This document shows, in pieces, positions 52,357-60,601 of a DNA stretch of 64,000 bases. The translations under genes and the position numbers were made by a program. Source of the stretch: Bin87 sp965220265 (GTDB taxonomy: Bacteria > Chloroflexota > Dehalococcoidia > Lucifugimonadales > UBA3495); contig CBDCPM010000004.1 in NCBI GenBank assembly GCA_965220265.1, positions 992,001-1,056,000 of the forward strand, written 5' to 3'. Every line of letters begins with the position of its first letter. Position 1 is the stretch's first letter. The notes beneath the pieces were generated by a model. It did not search any database. It was not told the DNA's origin and saw only the letters and a list, made by a program, of their open reading frames with translations.

Positions 52357-52997
52357 TTGGCTGGTGAACCTGCGCTTGAACGTATGATGCCGGGATCGTT
52401 GCCCATAAATCGACCGTGCAAATCGGCTGAAATTACGCGGCCCGTTTTTGGCTGGTGAAAATTATCACATTCACTATGGCGTGTCAACAAGCCTGGCGTA
52501 CGCCCACCGGGCATTTCTATCCTCCGAAAATCCCGTTCCCGCTCCCCGCCACCGGCTCTCCCCCGAAAGCGGAAATCCCGAAAACCCGGCGGTGTAAGCG
52601 ACCACGCTTGCATCCAGCACGGCGAAAAACACCCCGGATTTGGGAAAATGGAAAGGCCTTGGTAGTCTGACGCAGGGCCTTTCGATCGTTGCCGACCGAT
52701 GACGATTCTCGGCCACATCCAACGATCCGAGCGATAAGTGAATGCCGGGATACCCCGTCGGCGGCAAAGCGAAACTGGATAATCGAAAGACCCTGGTATC
52801 TGACGAGGCGATTTCGCCATTCTCATTTCTCCTGATATCCGGTAATCTCCGTCGCAACCATCGCGACGTCCCCGCACCAACACGGACCGCAATGCAACGG
52901 ATGGAAGGTAAGCCCGATAGCCTGCCAATCCGGGTTAGAGGACCAGCGTTTGGTCAAATTCCGAACCAAAACGACCGGCTGAACAACTAGGCCGACG
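52357..52997. other. Intergenic region with ACIII promoter and repeat remnants
   Basis: These 641 bases contain the promoter at 52458-52487 and degenerate pieces like repeat family 2 (CCCGAAAGCGGAAATCCCG near 52563). Several open frames are present but none has coherent coding character. Confidence 0.5.
52458..52487 (-). promoter_or_regulatory. Sigma-70 promoter of the ACIII operon
   Basis: On the minus strand, perfect -35 TTGACA (52487-52482), then GATAAT (15-base spacer) or TAATTT (17-base spacer) as -10. It lies about 100 bases before the first operon gene and in otherwise GC-rich sequence. Confidence 0.6.
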
Positions 52998-54266
52998 CTA
53001 TCCCCAGTCCAGGATGAGCTGGGTCCATCGCTTGCATACGACAATTTCGTCTGGCGATGGCTGATAGTCGGCGTCAATCGGATGTACCTTCAGACGAAGT
53101 AGGTCGTTCGCGGGACGGCCAGCGCCATCCCACCGTCTCACCTGCTGGGCCAGGCGTTCAGCAAGTTCAGTCCGTGATCCGAAACTTCGCACAAGCAGCT
53201 CAAAGGGTTGTTGAGGATCGGCTGGCTGTCCCGACGCGGAAAGCTGATCAGGCGAACGGACAAAGACACAGAGGCTACCATCTGCCAGCAGGCCATTCGT
53301 CCAGCAACTTCTCCATTCTCCTGAGAATTCCATGACACCGGGTACGATCCCGCGGTCTGCCACCTCACCCCCAGCGTATAGAACGCAAAAGCCAGGCTCC
53401 TGTACACCCAACCAGAGCGCCAGGCCCCCGAAGATGACCTCACGAGGGCTCACGCGTATCCCAGTGGACCTCAGCTCGGTCGGGTCGGAGAGTAAGCCAT
53501 AAACCGCGTCCGCATCCACTCTGCCGGGATCGTCAACAGACAAGATGAGACCTGGGTCAGGGCCGAGCGGAATGGAGTCTGGTGGCTTGGCAAAGTCGCC
53601 CCGGAGAGGCATAAACCCGCAGTCGTTAACGGATGAACTCACCAAGTGGTCGTCAATTCGGTCGAACGCGACCGATTTCTGAATCCCACCTCGTACTTCC
53701 AGGGGTAAAAGCAGCCGCCCTCCCGGTCGCAACTGCTCCCACCATGCTGGGACGATGTCCCAGGCTCCCACCGTCAGAATAATTCTGTCGTAGGGAGCGT
53801 GGTCAGGGTATCCGAGGCCTCCATCGCCGCACACCGTGGTTACGGAGGCCAGGCCCGCCGCGGCCAGGTGGTCCCGGGCGCCTTCAACCAAGTCTTCATC
53901 GATGTCGATGGTTGTCACCTGTCCGGAATCGCCGACCAGGTGAGCCATCAGACCCGCGTTGTAGCCGGTCGCGGCCCCCACCTCCAATACGTGGTGCCCC
54001 GGTTGCAGGTCCAATTGCTCCAGCATGATGGCCATCATGGCGGGCTGCGAAGATGAACTTACGACCTCTCCGTCCTGGAGCTTCGTCAGAATCGATTCAT
54101 CGCTATAGACTCGTTCCAGAGGAACATCCGGTAAGAAAAGGTGTCGTGGGACAGCCCGGAACGCTTCCTCAACACGAGAGGACTGGATGTCCCCGTTGTT
54201 ACGCAGGTGCTCGATATAGGCATTGTGGAGTCCAGTGACCGCGTCGGCTCTCAATGACTTTGACAT
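52998..54266 (-). CDS. PCMT-like methyltransferase with C-terminal extension (FxLD-system-like)
   Basis: A 422-residue protein. The first ~220 residues are protein-L-isoaspartate methyltransferase-like: F-L-P-D-V-P-L-E near 49, S-S-S-S-Q-P-A-M-M-A near 70, V-L-E-V-G-A-A-T-G-Y-N-A-G near 92-104 (SAM loop) and L-R-P-G-G-R-L-L-L-P near 178. A further ~200 residues follow that housekeeping PCMTs lack. This plan recalls PCMT homologues that methylate Asp in ribosomal peptides. Start lies three bases after a 37-codon ORF. No lanthionine or ATP-grasp enzyme is nearby, so protein repair remains possible. Confidence 0.82.
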   Translation of the reverse strand: MSKSLRADAVTGLHNAYIEHLRNNGDIQSSRVEEAFRAVPRHLFLPDVPLERVYSDESILTKLQDGEVVSSSSQPAMMAIMLEQLDLQPGHHVLEVGAATGYNAGLMAHLVGDSGQVTTIDIDEDLVEGARDHLAAAGLASVTTVCGDGGLGYPDHAPYDRIILTVGAWDIVPAWWEQLRPGGRLLLPLEVRGGIQKSVAFDRIDDHLVSSSVNDCGFMPLRGDFAKPPDSIPLGPDPGLILSVDDPGRVDADAVYGLLSDPTELRSTGIRVSPREVIFGGLALWLGVQEPGFCVLYAGGEVADRGIVPGVMEFSGEWRSCWTNGLLADGSLCVFVRSPDQLSASGQPADPQQPFELLVRSFGSRTELAERLAQQVRRWDGAGRPANDLLRLKVHPIDADYQPSPDEIVVCKRWTQLILDWG

Positions 54267-54269
54267 GGA

Positions 54270-54383
54270 TTACTCCGTAACCAGTGCGTCGGTGGACTGC
54301 ATGCTGATGCCGGCAGTCGGCTTCGTCAACAGTATTGTTGCCATGAGCGATGCAGCATCCACGACCGCAGCCAAGATGTCCAC
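54270..54383 (-). CDS. Tiny ORF coupled to the PCMT-like gene (possible peptide precursor)
   Basis: A 37-codon frame from GTG 54383 (TTG 54374 also possible) to TAA 54272-54270, three bases before the methyltransferase start. The product has a hydrophobic Ala/Val/Leu helix with two Asp, then a Thr/Ser/Ala-rich end with one Asp and a final T-E. GC3 is about 73 percent, consistent with coding. The ribosome site is weak. It could be a modified-peptide precursor, a leader peptide or chance. Confidence 0.35.
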   Translation of the reverse strand: MDILAAVVDAASLMATILLTKPTAGISMQSTDALVTE

Positions 54384-55145
54384 CAGGATCAGTCAATCCC
54401 TTGCGAGCAGACCATCCGAGCATGAGTAGCGAAATCTCCTCATCTGACGTCGGCCTCTTGACGAATAGCGTACGTTTGTTCCATAACGGACACCGTCAGG
54501 TAAATCCTTTCATGCCAGAGCCAACAGGTCGTTCACGGCCAAACCGTTAGCGCCAAAATCGCAAAACCGGCCCTCCGACTTACCGGGACCGCCGCCGCCA
54601 CCACCCAGGCACTTCCCCGGCGCGGTCTCAACGGCCACAGGAGACGCCACTATCCTGGGAGATGCGGCCATGACCCTCTCGGTCTGCCCGCAGTGATCCG
54701 AAACAGGGGTTAAATCTTTGCGTACCACCCCCGGCCGTGGGGCTAACCAACGACCATCAGGCTCTGGCAGACCACAGCGCACCTTCACCCGATCACCTGA
54801 CAACAACCAGCGACAACCGCCCAGCCTCCAGGAGCAAGCCAATACGCACCAACCGTGAGCCGGACAACCTCACCTTCCTGGGAGCGAACAATCATTCGCC
54901 CCTGCCATACCCGTCACCCGGCGGTCACCAGCGGACTCCCCGATTGGAGACCTCTTCGGTGCCGGTGCTGTACCGGGCCAGGACAATCGCAAAGCCCCTT
55001 CTCCCCTTCGTGGGAGCTAATTTAGGATTTGTAACCCCTATCGTGTCCCCTCTCCCCTGATGGGAGGAGGTGAGGGGGCGTTCCCCGCGTCAAGCAAAAA
55101 GCACCTGCTGACTTTGCAATCGCCCCGGGCCGCCGACGAATTCCG
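54384..55145. other. Intergenic region, no gene supported
   Basis: About 760 bases. A degenerate copy of the 28-bp hairpin (GGGAGCGAACAATCATTCGCCCC) lies at 54880-54906. The open frames on either strand lack ribosome sites and sensible composition. Confidence 0.5.
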
Positions 55146-55174
55146 TTGACGCCCCAAATGCCACCCCATATAAT
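55146..55174 (+). promoter_or_regulatory. Near-consensus sigma-70 promoter of the ComD/ComE-like operon
   Basis: TTGACG (55146-55151), 17-base spacer, perfect TATAAT (55169-55174). Predicted transcription start is near 55181, inside the first direct repeat. Confidence 0.75.
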
Positions 55175-55216
55175 GCCGGCTCGACTAAAACGTAATGCCG
55201 GCCCGACTAAAACGTA
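55173..55216 (+). repeat. Two adjacent 22-bp direct repeats at the transcription start
   Basis: ATGCCGGCTCGACTAAAACGTA (55173-55194) and a copy differing at one base (55195-55216) lie head to tail from the -10 box into the leader. Position suggests tandem operator sites or a leader RNA element. Confidence 0.75.
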
Positions 55217-55273
55217 CTGATAGCACGCCTTTCCCGGCGTATCGCTCTCGCATCGCTCTAAGGAGTCTCCAGA

Positions 55274-55786
55274 ATGACCACCGAAGTCTACGAATCTATC
55301 TTGCATCCGGGTTCCCTGGTCGCCGAGTTGAAGAAGAACAACGTTTCCCACGTTGTCTGGCTCCCCGACAGCGAGACCAACTTCCTCTATAACATGATGA
55401 TGGAAGAACCCACCCTGGACCTGGTGCCCGTGTGCCGCGAGGGCGAGACCATGGCCGTGGCCGCCGGCCTGTGGGTTGGCGGCGCCAACCCCGTCGTCCT
55501 CATCCAGAATACCGGCATCTTCGAGGCCGGCGACTCCATCCGCGGCCTGTGCCTGGACCTCAACCAGCCCCTGGTCATGCTGGTCGGCTATCGCGGCTGG
55601 ACCCGCCGCGGTCTCACTCCCGACTCCGCCGGCCGTTTCATCGAGCACATTCTCCACGCCTGGGGCATCAACTACTACCTCGTGGAAACCGATGACGACG
55701 CCGACCGCATCAGCATCGCCTTTGAAGAGTCCCAGCGCCTCAACCGTCCCGTGGCCGTCCTCATCGGCACCGAGTTCGGCTCGTAA
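55274..55786 (+). CDS. ComD-like TPP-dependent decarboxylase alpha subunit
   Basis: A 170-residue protein after AAGGAG. It matches the pyrimidine (PYR)-domain subunit of sulfopyruvate/phosphonopyruvate decarboxylases: P-D-S-E-T-N-F near 31, V-C-R-E-G-E-T-M-A-V-A-A-G near 53-65 with the cofactor-activating Glu, and N-T-G-I-F-E-A-G-D near 78-86. With the next gene it forms a split TPP enzyme. ComDE makes sulfoacetaldehyde in coenzyme M synthesis; in bacteria such pairs often act on other 2-oxo acids. Confidence 0.88.
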   Translation: MTTEVYESILHPGSLVAELKKNNVSHVVWLPDSETNFLYNMMMEEPTLDLVPVCREGETMAVAAGLWVGGANPVVLIQNTGIFEAGDSIRGLCLDLNQPLVMLVGYRGWTRRGLTPDSAGRFIEHILHAWGINYYLVETDDDADRISIAFEESQRLNRPVAVLIGTEFGS

Positions 55787-55846
55787 CCGGCCCTGTTCCC
55801 AACCCAGCGTGACCATCTCGTACCCTTCATCGCAGGAGCGAACCCC

Positions 55847-56443
55847 ATGATCAACAACACCGACGCAGTCCGCGTCATCGACACCAACCGCGAAGACGCC
55901 GTCATCATCCCCACCATGAACGCCGGCAACGTCCGCTTCGGCCTGCCGTCCGTCTCCACCAACCAGAACCTGGACCTTCCGATCTCCGGCGCCATGGGCA
56001 AGGCCAGCAACGTCGGCCTCGGCGTCGCCCTGGCCCAACCCGGGCGCAAGGTCTTCGTGCTGGACGGCGACGGCAGCCTGCTGATGAACCTCGGCGCGCT
56101 GGTCACCACCTCCACCAAGGCGCCCAAGAACTTCTACCACTTCCTCTTCAACAACGGCGTCTACGCCGTGACCGGTGGTCAGCCCATCCCGGGCTCCGAT
56201 GGCGTGACTGACTGGCAGGAAATCGCCCGGGGCGCCGGTTACGCCGCCGTCTTCTCCTTCGACAACCTGGAAGACTTCACCACCGGCATCAGCGAAGTCC
56301 TGGCCGCCGAGGGACCGGTCTTCATCCACCTGTCCGTGGTGCCGGAAATCGAGAATACCCCGGTACAGTTCCGCGTCCGCGGCACCCGCTCCGCGCTGCA
56401 GGCCTACGAGGAGGTCACCGCCGCCCTCGCCGGCGACGACTAG
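55847..56443 (+). CDS. ComE-like TPP-dependent decarboxylase beta subunit
   Basis: A 198-residue protein. It is the diphosphate-binding (PP) subunit: G-A-M-G-K-A-S-N-V-G-L-G near 47, then the TPP motif L-D-G-D-G-S-L-L-M-N-L-G near 71-82 with N-N about 27 residues later (N-N-G-V-Y). The motif is intact. It follows the alpha subunit by 60 bases. Conversion of a 2-oxo acid (sulfo-, phosphono- or other pyruvate) to an aldehyde is expected. Confidence 0.9.
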   Translation: MINNTDAVRVIDTNREDAVIIPTMNAGNVRFGLPSVSTNQNLDLPISGAMGKASNVGLGVALAQPGRKVFVLDGDGSLLMNLGALVTTSTKAPKNFYHFLFNNGVYAVTGGQPIPGSDGVTDWQEIARGAGYAAVFSFDNLEDFTTGISEVLAAEGPVFIHLSVVPEIENTPVQFRVRGTRSALQAYEEVTAALAGDD

Positions 56444-56468
56444 GCAACCTGTCACCCAGGATCCACAT

Positions 56469-56496
56469 GTAGGGGCGAATAATCATTCGCCCCTAC
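56469..56496. repeat. 28-bp perfect-arm hairpin, copy 2
   Basis: GTAGGGGCGAAT and ATTCGCCCCTAC around AATC. It is the same arm sequence as at 6580-6607, located 25 bases after the ComE-like stop. Confidence 0.8.
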
Positions 56497-56611
56497 GGCT
56501 AATTGGCTATGGCCCATCCGTTCATCCCTATTGGAGTTTCGTCCCTTCGGCTTCAATTTCGCAGAACTCACCTCCGACAATGGTCCGTGACTCAGCAGTT
56601 TGGAGGACATG

Positions 56612-57682
56612 ATGGTTAATGACGAAATGCGCATACACGCTGCGCTCGAAATCGCCGGCCTCGGCGAAATTGCCGCTGCGATCAAATATCTGACGATGTT
56701 GGCCAGCGATGATTCCGTTGACGAAAACCATCGGATGGCAGCGGCCCGGAAAATCGCCGGCTTGGGCGACACCGGCTCGGCGATTCACGCTTTCAGCGCG
56801 TTGGCTGAGGGTGCGCGGGTGAGGTCACAGTTTCGTATAGACGCGGCGCGGGAAATTGACGATCTAGGCGATAAAGTGGCCGCATTTAATGCTCTGATTG
56901 CGATAGCTAAAGACGAGAGTCTTGATGAAGACTCCCGTATGGAGATGAGTCTTCATCTCTTCAGACCAGTCGATCCCGCGGCGGGAATCAACGCGTTCGC
57001 TGCATTAGTAACGGACGACGCTATCGACCCCGATGTGCGCCTAGGGATAATCCAGGAAATTGCCAACCTGGGAGAGACTTCTGCGGCACAGCACGCTTAC
57101 ATCTTGCTAGTTCAGGGAAATTCGCTTGACTACCACCACCGTTTAGAAGTCGCACGAGCGATTGCAACCCTAGGTGATACTGACACGGCTAAAATGGCTC
57201 TCACCCTCATGGTCCATGACGATTCACTTGAAGACATTGACCGTATGGAAGCAGCCCAGGAAATTAGTGCGCTAGGCGATTCCGCGGAATCCGTCGAAGC
57301 TTTCACTACGGTGGTTGTGCGGGGGGTCCAAAACGATGTCCGGATGGAAGCGGCGCGGAAGATTATCGAACTAGGTGATACACGGGCGGCAATGACCGCT
57401 TTGATGTTTCTAGTTCAGGACGGCTCGGCCCCCGACACTTTACGCCTGTTAGCTGCCCGCGAAATTGCCGAGTTAGGTGACACGGACTCGGCAAAACGAG
57501 CCTTCATTTCTCTGGTTGAGCATGACGGGGTTGACGAAGACTGTCGGATGGAGGCGGCGCAGGAGATCATAAAAATGGGAGATGTCGAAGCCACCTACCG
57601 GGCTTTCAACAACTACGTTGGTGACGATGATTTCCTGGAAGATGCCAGACAATGGTTCCTGAATCGCAGCCGTGCCGAATAA
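56612..57682 (+). CDS. Ten-unit 34-residue helical repeat protein
   Basis: About 356 residues from ATG 56612 after GGAGG (ATG 56609 is equivalent). The whole protein is ten consecutive ~34-residue units of form R-M-E-A-A-x-E-I-x-x-L-G-D-T-x-x-A-x-x-A-F-x-x-L-V-x-D-D-S-x-D-x-D. They resemble TPR/Sel1-like helix pairs, and acidic turns give a very acidic solenoid. The fourth unit is degenerate. No signal peptide. It would be a protein-binding scaffold; it sits between two TPP-enzyme-like genes but its base composition is lower in GC. Confidence 0.8.
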   Translation: MVNDEMRIHAALEIAGLGEIAAAIKYLTMLASDDSVDENHRMAAARKIAGLGDTGSAIHAFSALAEGARVRSQFRIDAAREIDDLGDKVAAFNALIAIAKDESLDEDSRMEMSLHLFRPVDPAAGINAFAALVTDDAIDPDVRLGIIQEIANLGETSAAQHAYILLVQGNSLDYHHRLEVARAIATLGDTDTAKMALTLMVHDDSLEDIDRMEAAQEISALGDSAESVEAFTTVVVRGVQNDVRMEAARKIIELGDTRAAMTALMFLVQDGSAPDTLRLLAAREIAELGDTDSAKRAFISLVEHDGVDEDCRMEAAQEIIKMGDVEATYRAFNNYVGDDDFLEDARQWFLNRSRAE

Positions 57683-57718
57683 TATGTTAGTTCGATCTGC
57701 CAAGTAAGCCCTTTACCC

Positions 57719-57955
57719 ATGCCTAAGTTTCGACCCTTCAGCATCGTCGGCCGTCTCTTTGCTTCGGCCGTGGTCGTTGCCGGCTTCTATCTGCTGTGGT
57801 TGGGCTTTGTGGAAGGCAACGCATTGAAAGCCGTTCCCGGAGCGATTCTCATCCCTGCCGGTCTTTACCTGATGGTCTCCAATCGCCGCGCCGAGATCCG
57901 CCGCGATGCCGACCGTCCCATCGACCCAGATCCACCGACGGAAGACCGCGAATGA
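57719..57955 (+). CDS. Small two-helix membrane protein
   Basis: A 78-residue protein. Two membrane segments at about residues 10-29 and 38-53, then a charged cytoplasmic tail rich in Arg, Asp and Pro. Its TGA stop overlaps the ATG of the next gene (ATGA), so the two are translated together. No recognised family. Confidence 0.7.
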   Translation: MPKFRPFSIVGRLFASAVVVAGFYLLWLGFVEGNALKAVPGAILIPAGLYLMVSNRRAEIRRDADRPIDPDPPTEDRE

Positions 57956-58521
57956 TCCCCTCTCGCGAAGCCGCTCGCGCCATCAACTACCATCGTCGGG
58001 ATTCCCTGGTAGTCTCAACCTCCGCCGCCCTGCGTGACTGGCACAACGTGTCGGAACGGCGCGACCTGGACATCGACCTCACCGATTGCATGGACCGCGC
58101 TCCGGCCGTCGGCCTGGGCCTGTCCCTGGCACAGCCCAACCGCCGTATCCTGGTGCTGGACTGCGACGCCACCCTGCGCACCGACCTGGGCAGCCTGGCC
58201 ACCATCGGCGAGGCGGCTCCCGGCAACCTGGTCCACTTCGTGCTGGAGGACGCCGACCATACATCCACCGACGGCGTACCCATCCGTGGTTTTGACCAGG
58301 TCGATTTTGAGGGCATGGCCCGCAGCGCGGGCTACGCCCATACCTTCCGGTTCGACAACCTGGAGGAATTCCTGATCGGCCTGGAAGACGTGATGGCCAG
58401 ACCCGGGCCCATACTCGTCGCCGTGAAGGTGCTGCCCGAGCCGGAACTCCCGGCGTTCCCCGAGCGTTCCATGGTCGACGGCTGGGCAGAGGTGCGCCGG
58501 ACGCTCAGCGAGGACGCCTAG
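57952..58521 (+). CDS. ComE-like paralogue without the TPP motif
   Basis: A 189-residue protein with the same plan as the ComE-like subunit: A-P-A-V-G-L-G-L-S-L-A-Q-P-N-R-R near 48, S-A-G-Y-A-H-T-F-R-F-D-N-L-E-E-F near 124-139. Where TPP enzymes have G-D-G-S it reads L-D-C-D-A-T, and the following N-N is replaced by E-D. It therefore cannot bind TPP in the normal way and may be regulatory, structural or a decoy partner. Ends convergently on the DtxR gene with a four-base overlap. Confidence 0.82.
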   Translation: MIPSREAARAINYHRRDSLVVSTSAALRDWHNVSERRDLDIDLTDCMDRAPAVGLGLSLAQPNRRILVLDCDATLRTDLGSLATIGEAAPGNLVHFVLEDADHTSTDGVPIRGFDQVDFEGMARSAGYAHTFRFDNLEEFLIGLEDVMARPGPILVAVKVLPEPELPAFPERSMVDGWAEVRRTLSEDA

Positions 58522-59303
58522 CTGTCAGCGTCGCCGTCCCCGGCAGGTTCGTCGTCTCCGGCCGGTCGCACCACGATCTGCCGCGCCACGTTGTAGCCGA
58601 TGGAGATGCGGTCCACCTCCGTCTCAACCTGCATGACGCCCAGGTAGGGCATCCCTTCCAGCAGCGTGATCCGGTGCTCGGGGACCAGTTCCGCGCCACT
58701 CAGGAACTTGAGCAGTTCCGCGTCCTCTTCCGGCACCCGATCCACCACGTAGGCCGTGCCGCTGGCGGCGTTGTCCAGCGTTATCGCCCCCGGCGCCGGC
58801 GTCGTCGGCCCGCTGCCCGGTATCGGCCAGCCGAAGGGCGAATGCGTCGGGTTCCCCAGCCGCTCCATGAGCCTGGCTTCCATTGCGACGGACATCCCAT
58901 GCTCCAGCTGGTGCGCCTCAATGTGGGCCTCGTGCAGCTCCATTCCCAGCAGGCTCACGACGAGCCACTCCGCCAGCCGGTGCCGGCGCGCGATATTCTC
59001 GCCTTCCTTCTTTCCTCGCGTCGTCATCCGGATGCGCTTGTCGCTTCCGATATCCACCAGGCCCTGTTTCTGCATACGGCGCAGCATCCCGGCGACCGAC
59101 GGCACCGAGGTTCCCAGCCCCTCAGTCGGCGGCAACTGACGCAACGCTTCCGTCAACTGCGTCAATGTCGGGATCTCCGAGTCCTCCCACATCTTGTACA
59201 GCGACAGCAGGTAGTTCTCGGTAACCGGCGACAGTCGGTCGGGCGTGTCATGCCCTTCCGTCTGGGCCCTGGGTTCGACGGCGGTTTTGCGAGATCGCGG
59301 CAC
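58518..59303 (-). CDS. DtxR/MntR-family metal-responsive regulator
   Basis: About 261 residues from GTG 59303, preceded by GGAGGAGGGG. A disordered N-terminus of about 25 residues leads to a winged helix (E-N-Y-L-L-S-L-Y-K, S-V-P-S-V-A-G-M-L-R-R-M near 72, G-L-V). Next comes the dimer/metal domain with E-A-H-x-x-A-H-Q-L-E-H near 130-140, which supplies His/Glu ligands, and a C-terminal SH3-like FeoA domain. It should repress Fe or Mn uptake genes when metal is bound. Targets are not obvious in the window. Confidence 0.88.
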   Translation of the reverse strand: MPRSRKTAVEPRAQTEGHDTPDRLSPVTENYLLSLYKMWEDSEIPTLTQLTEALRQLPPTEGLGTSVPSVAGMLRRMQKQGLVDIGSDKRIRMTTRGKKEGENIARRHRLAEWLVVSLLGMELHEAHIEAHQLEHGMSVAMEARLMERLGNPTHSPFGWPIPGSGPTTPAPGAITLDNAASGTAYVVDRVPEEDAELLKFLSGAELVPEHRITLLEGMPYLGVMQVETEVDRISIGYNVARQIVVRPAGDDEPAGDGDADS

Positions 59304-60005
59304 GACCCCCTCCTCCGGGGATGGATCAAGATATGCCGCGATTATACCGCAAACCCCGTGAGCAGACGGTGAGACCGGCACCGCTCACACCTGAGCCGCC
59401 GTTTTTCGCGTGCAGGGTTCCGACACCGCTCCGGGCTCAATCTGAGCCGCGTCGCCGCCCGTATATGAGGATAACGATAGTCATACATTTGAGATGTTGT
59501 TGCTGCGTTCTAGCTGTCTCGCTGTCTCACTTCCTGATTGGGTTGGTGTTGGCAATTCGGACCGGTGGCGCCAGAGGATCAGGGTCGGTGTCAGCCCCCG
59601 CGGCCGGGGGGATACGCAAGGTTTTTGCCCACTAAAATCGTGGACGACGTTGCCGTCGTGCAGCACGCAGCGAGTGAGCCGTCGCTGTGTCCCCAAGGGG
59701 ACCACGCCGCTGAGAAACGGGCGGACGATGGTCGTCGGGAACCGGGTTTGCGATTTGGATGCTGACGGGTTGGCCGCGAACGACCCTTATACCTCTGGCT
59801 GGGACCGGATTTTCACGTGACGCATCCAGTATAGGAACGTATGTTCGCGGTTGTCAAGACGGAGGTGGCGGAGATTTTTGGTATGGGTGAGCGAGCTGGG
59901 TGAGGAGTGGTTGGCCGGTGCGGCCGGTACGCGTGCTCAGTTTGTCGTTGCGCAGAGCGAAACGACGGGGCAATTTGGTTGCCTGGACGACATCTCCGGC
60001 GCCGA

Positions 60006-60037
60006 CGAGATTGCCGCGCTTCGCTCGCAATGACAGG
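60006..60037 (+). repeat. Dispersed repeat family 1
   Basis: CGAGATTGCCGCGCTTCGCTCGCAATGACAGG, followed by a further partial GCAATGACAGG. Confidence 0.8.
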
Positions 60038-60169
60038 CGCAATGACAGGGGGGAAGGGGCACTCGCGATAGCAGGGGAAGGGGAAGGGGTGCTGGCAATG
60101 ACGATTTGGACGCGAGTGGGTAGGCGTGAGGTTGCAGCCGATTCCTAAACTCTGGCAAATGCGAAAACG

Positions 60170-60193
60170 AGCCGCCTACAACAGTAGGCGGCT
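60170..60193. terminator. Strong hairpin, possible bidirectional terminator
   Basis: AGCCGCCTAC and GTAGGCGGCT pair perfectly around AACA. TTGCTT follows on the plus strand and CGTTTTC on the minus strand. No adjacent gene end is obvious. Confidence 0.45.
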
Positions 60194-60601
60194 TTGCTTC
60201 GATACAAGTTCGTCCTTTGAACCAGTCGTTGGCGCTTAGTATTACAGTTGCACTTGAATTGAGGGCCTCTGAAAGAGTCTCTTGTAAGGGATTCCAAGGC
60301 TCGGGCTTGGTGCCACCGGCTCCACCACGGCTACCATATAGGCAGGTCAGTGCTCCCATAAAGTAGTCACAGCAGCGTGCATAACAGCCGTCTAACTTCG
60401 GGCACGGTCAGCGACATGAGTCCTTCCCACAAAGCGCGGCCGTAATATTAGACAAACGTTCGTCCTCTTCGAACCATTCCGTTGTTCATCCGCAGATACG
60501 TAGATCAGGAGACCGCCACCTCGCCAGAACGTATGACCCGGGAATTGTCCCAATCCCGCAAAGACGACCGGCTATGATACTTCCCCTACTTGCCACTGAC
60601 G

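Larger units (their letters stand above)
59304..60601. other. Long intergenic region with repeat and hairpin
   Basis: About 1300 bases with no supported gene. It holds family 1 repeat at 60006-60037, partial repeat pieces at 60040-60110 (GGAAGGGG runs) and a strong hairpin at 60170-60193. It marks the boundary between the core-like block and the AT-richer island. Confidence 0.55.

Noticed and set aside
54199..54423. A 74-codon Cys-containing minus-strand frame upstream of the PCMT-like gene, as a peptide precursor
   Set aside because: More than 60 bases overlap the methyltransferase coding start, and the composition (many Arg and His) looks like a shadow. The 37-codon frame fits the spacing better.
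59494..59820. A 108-codon plus-strand frame in the long gap after the DtxR gene
   Set aside because: No start signal, mixed composition, overlapping frames in all phases.
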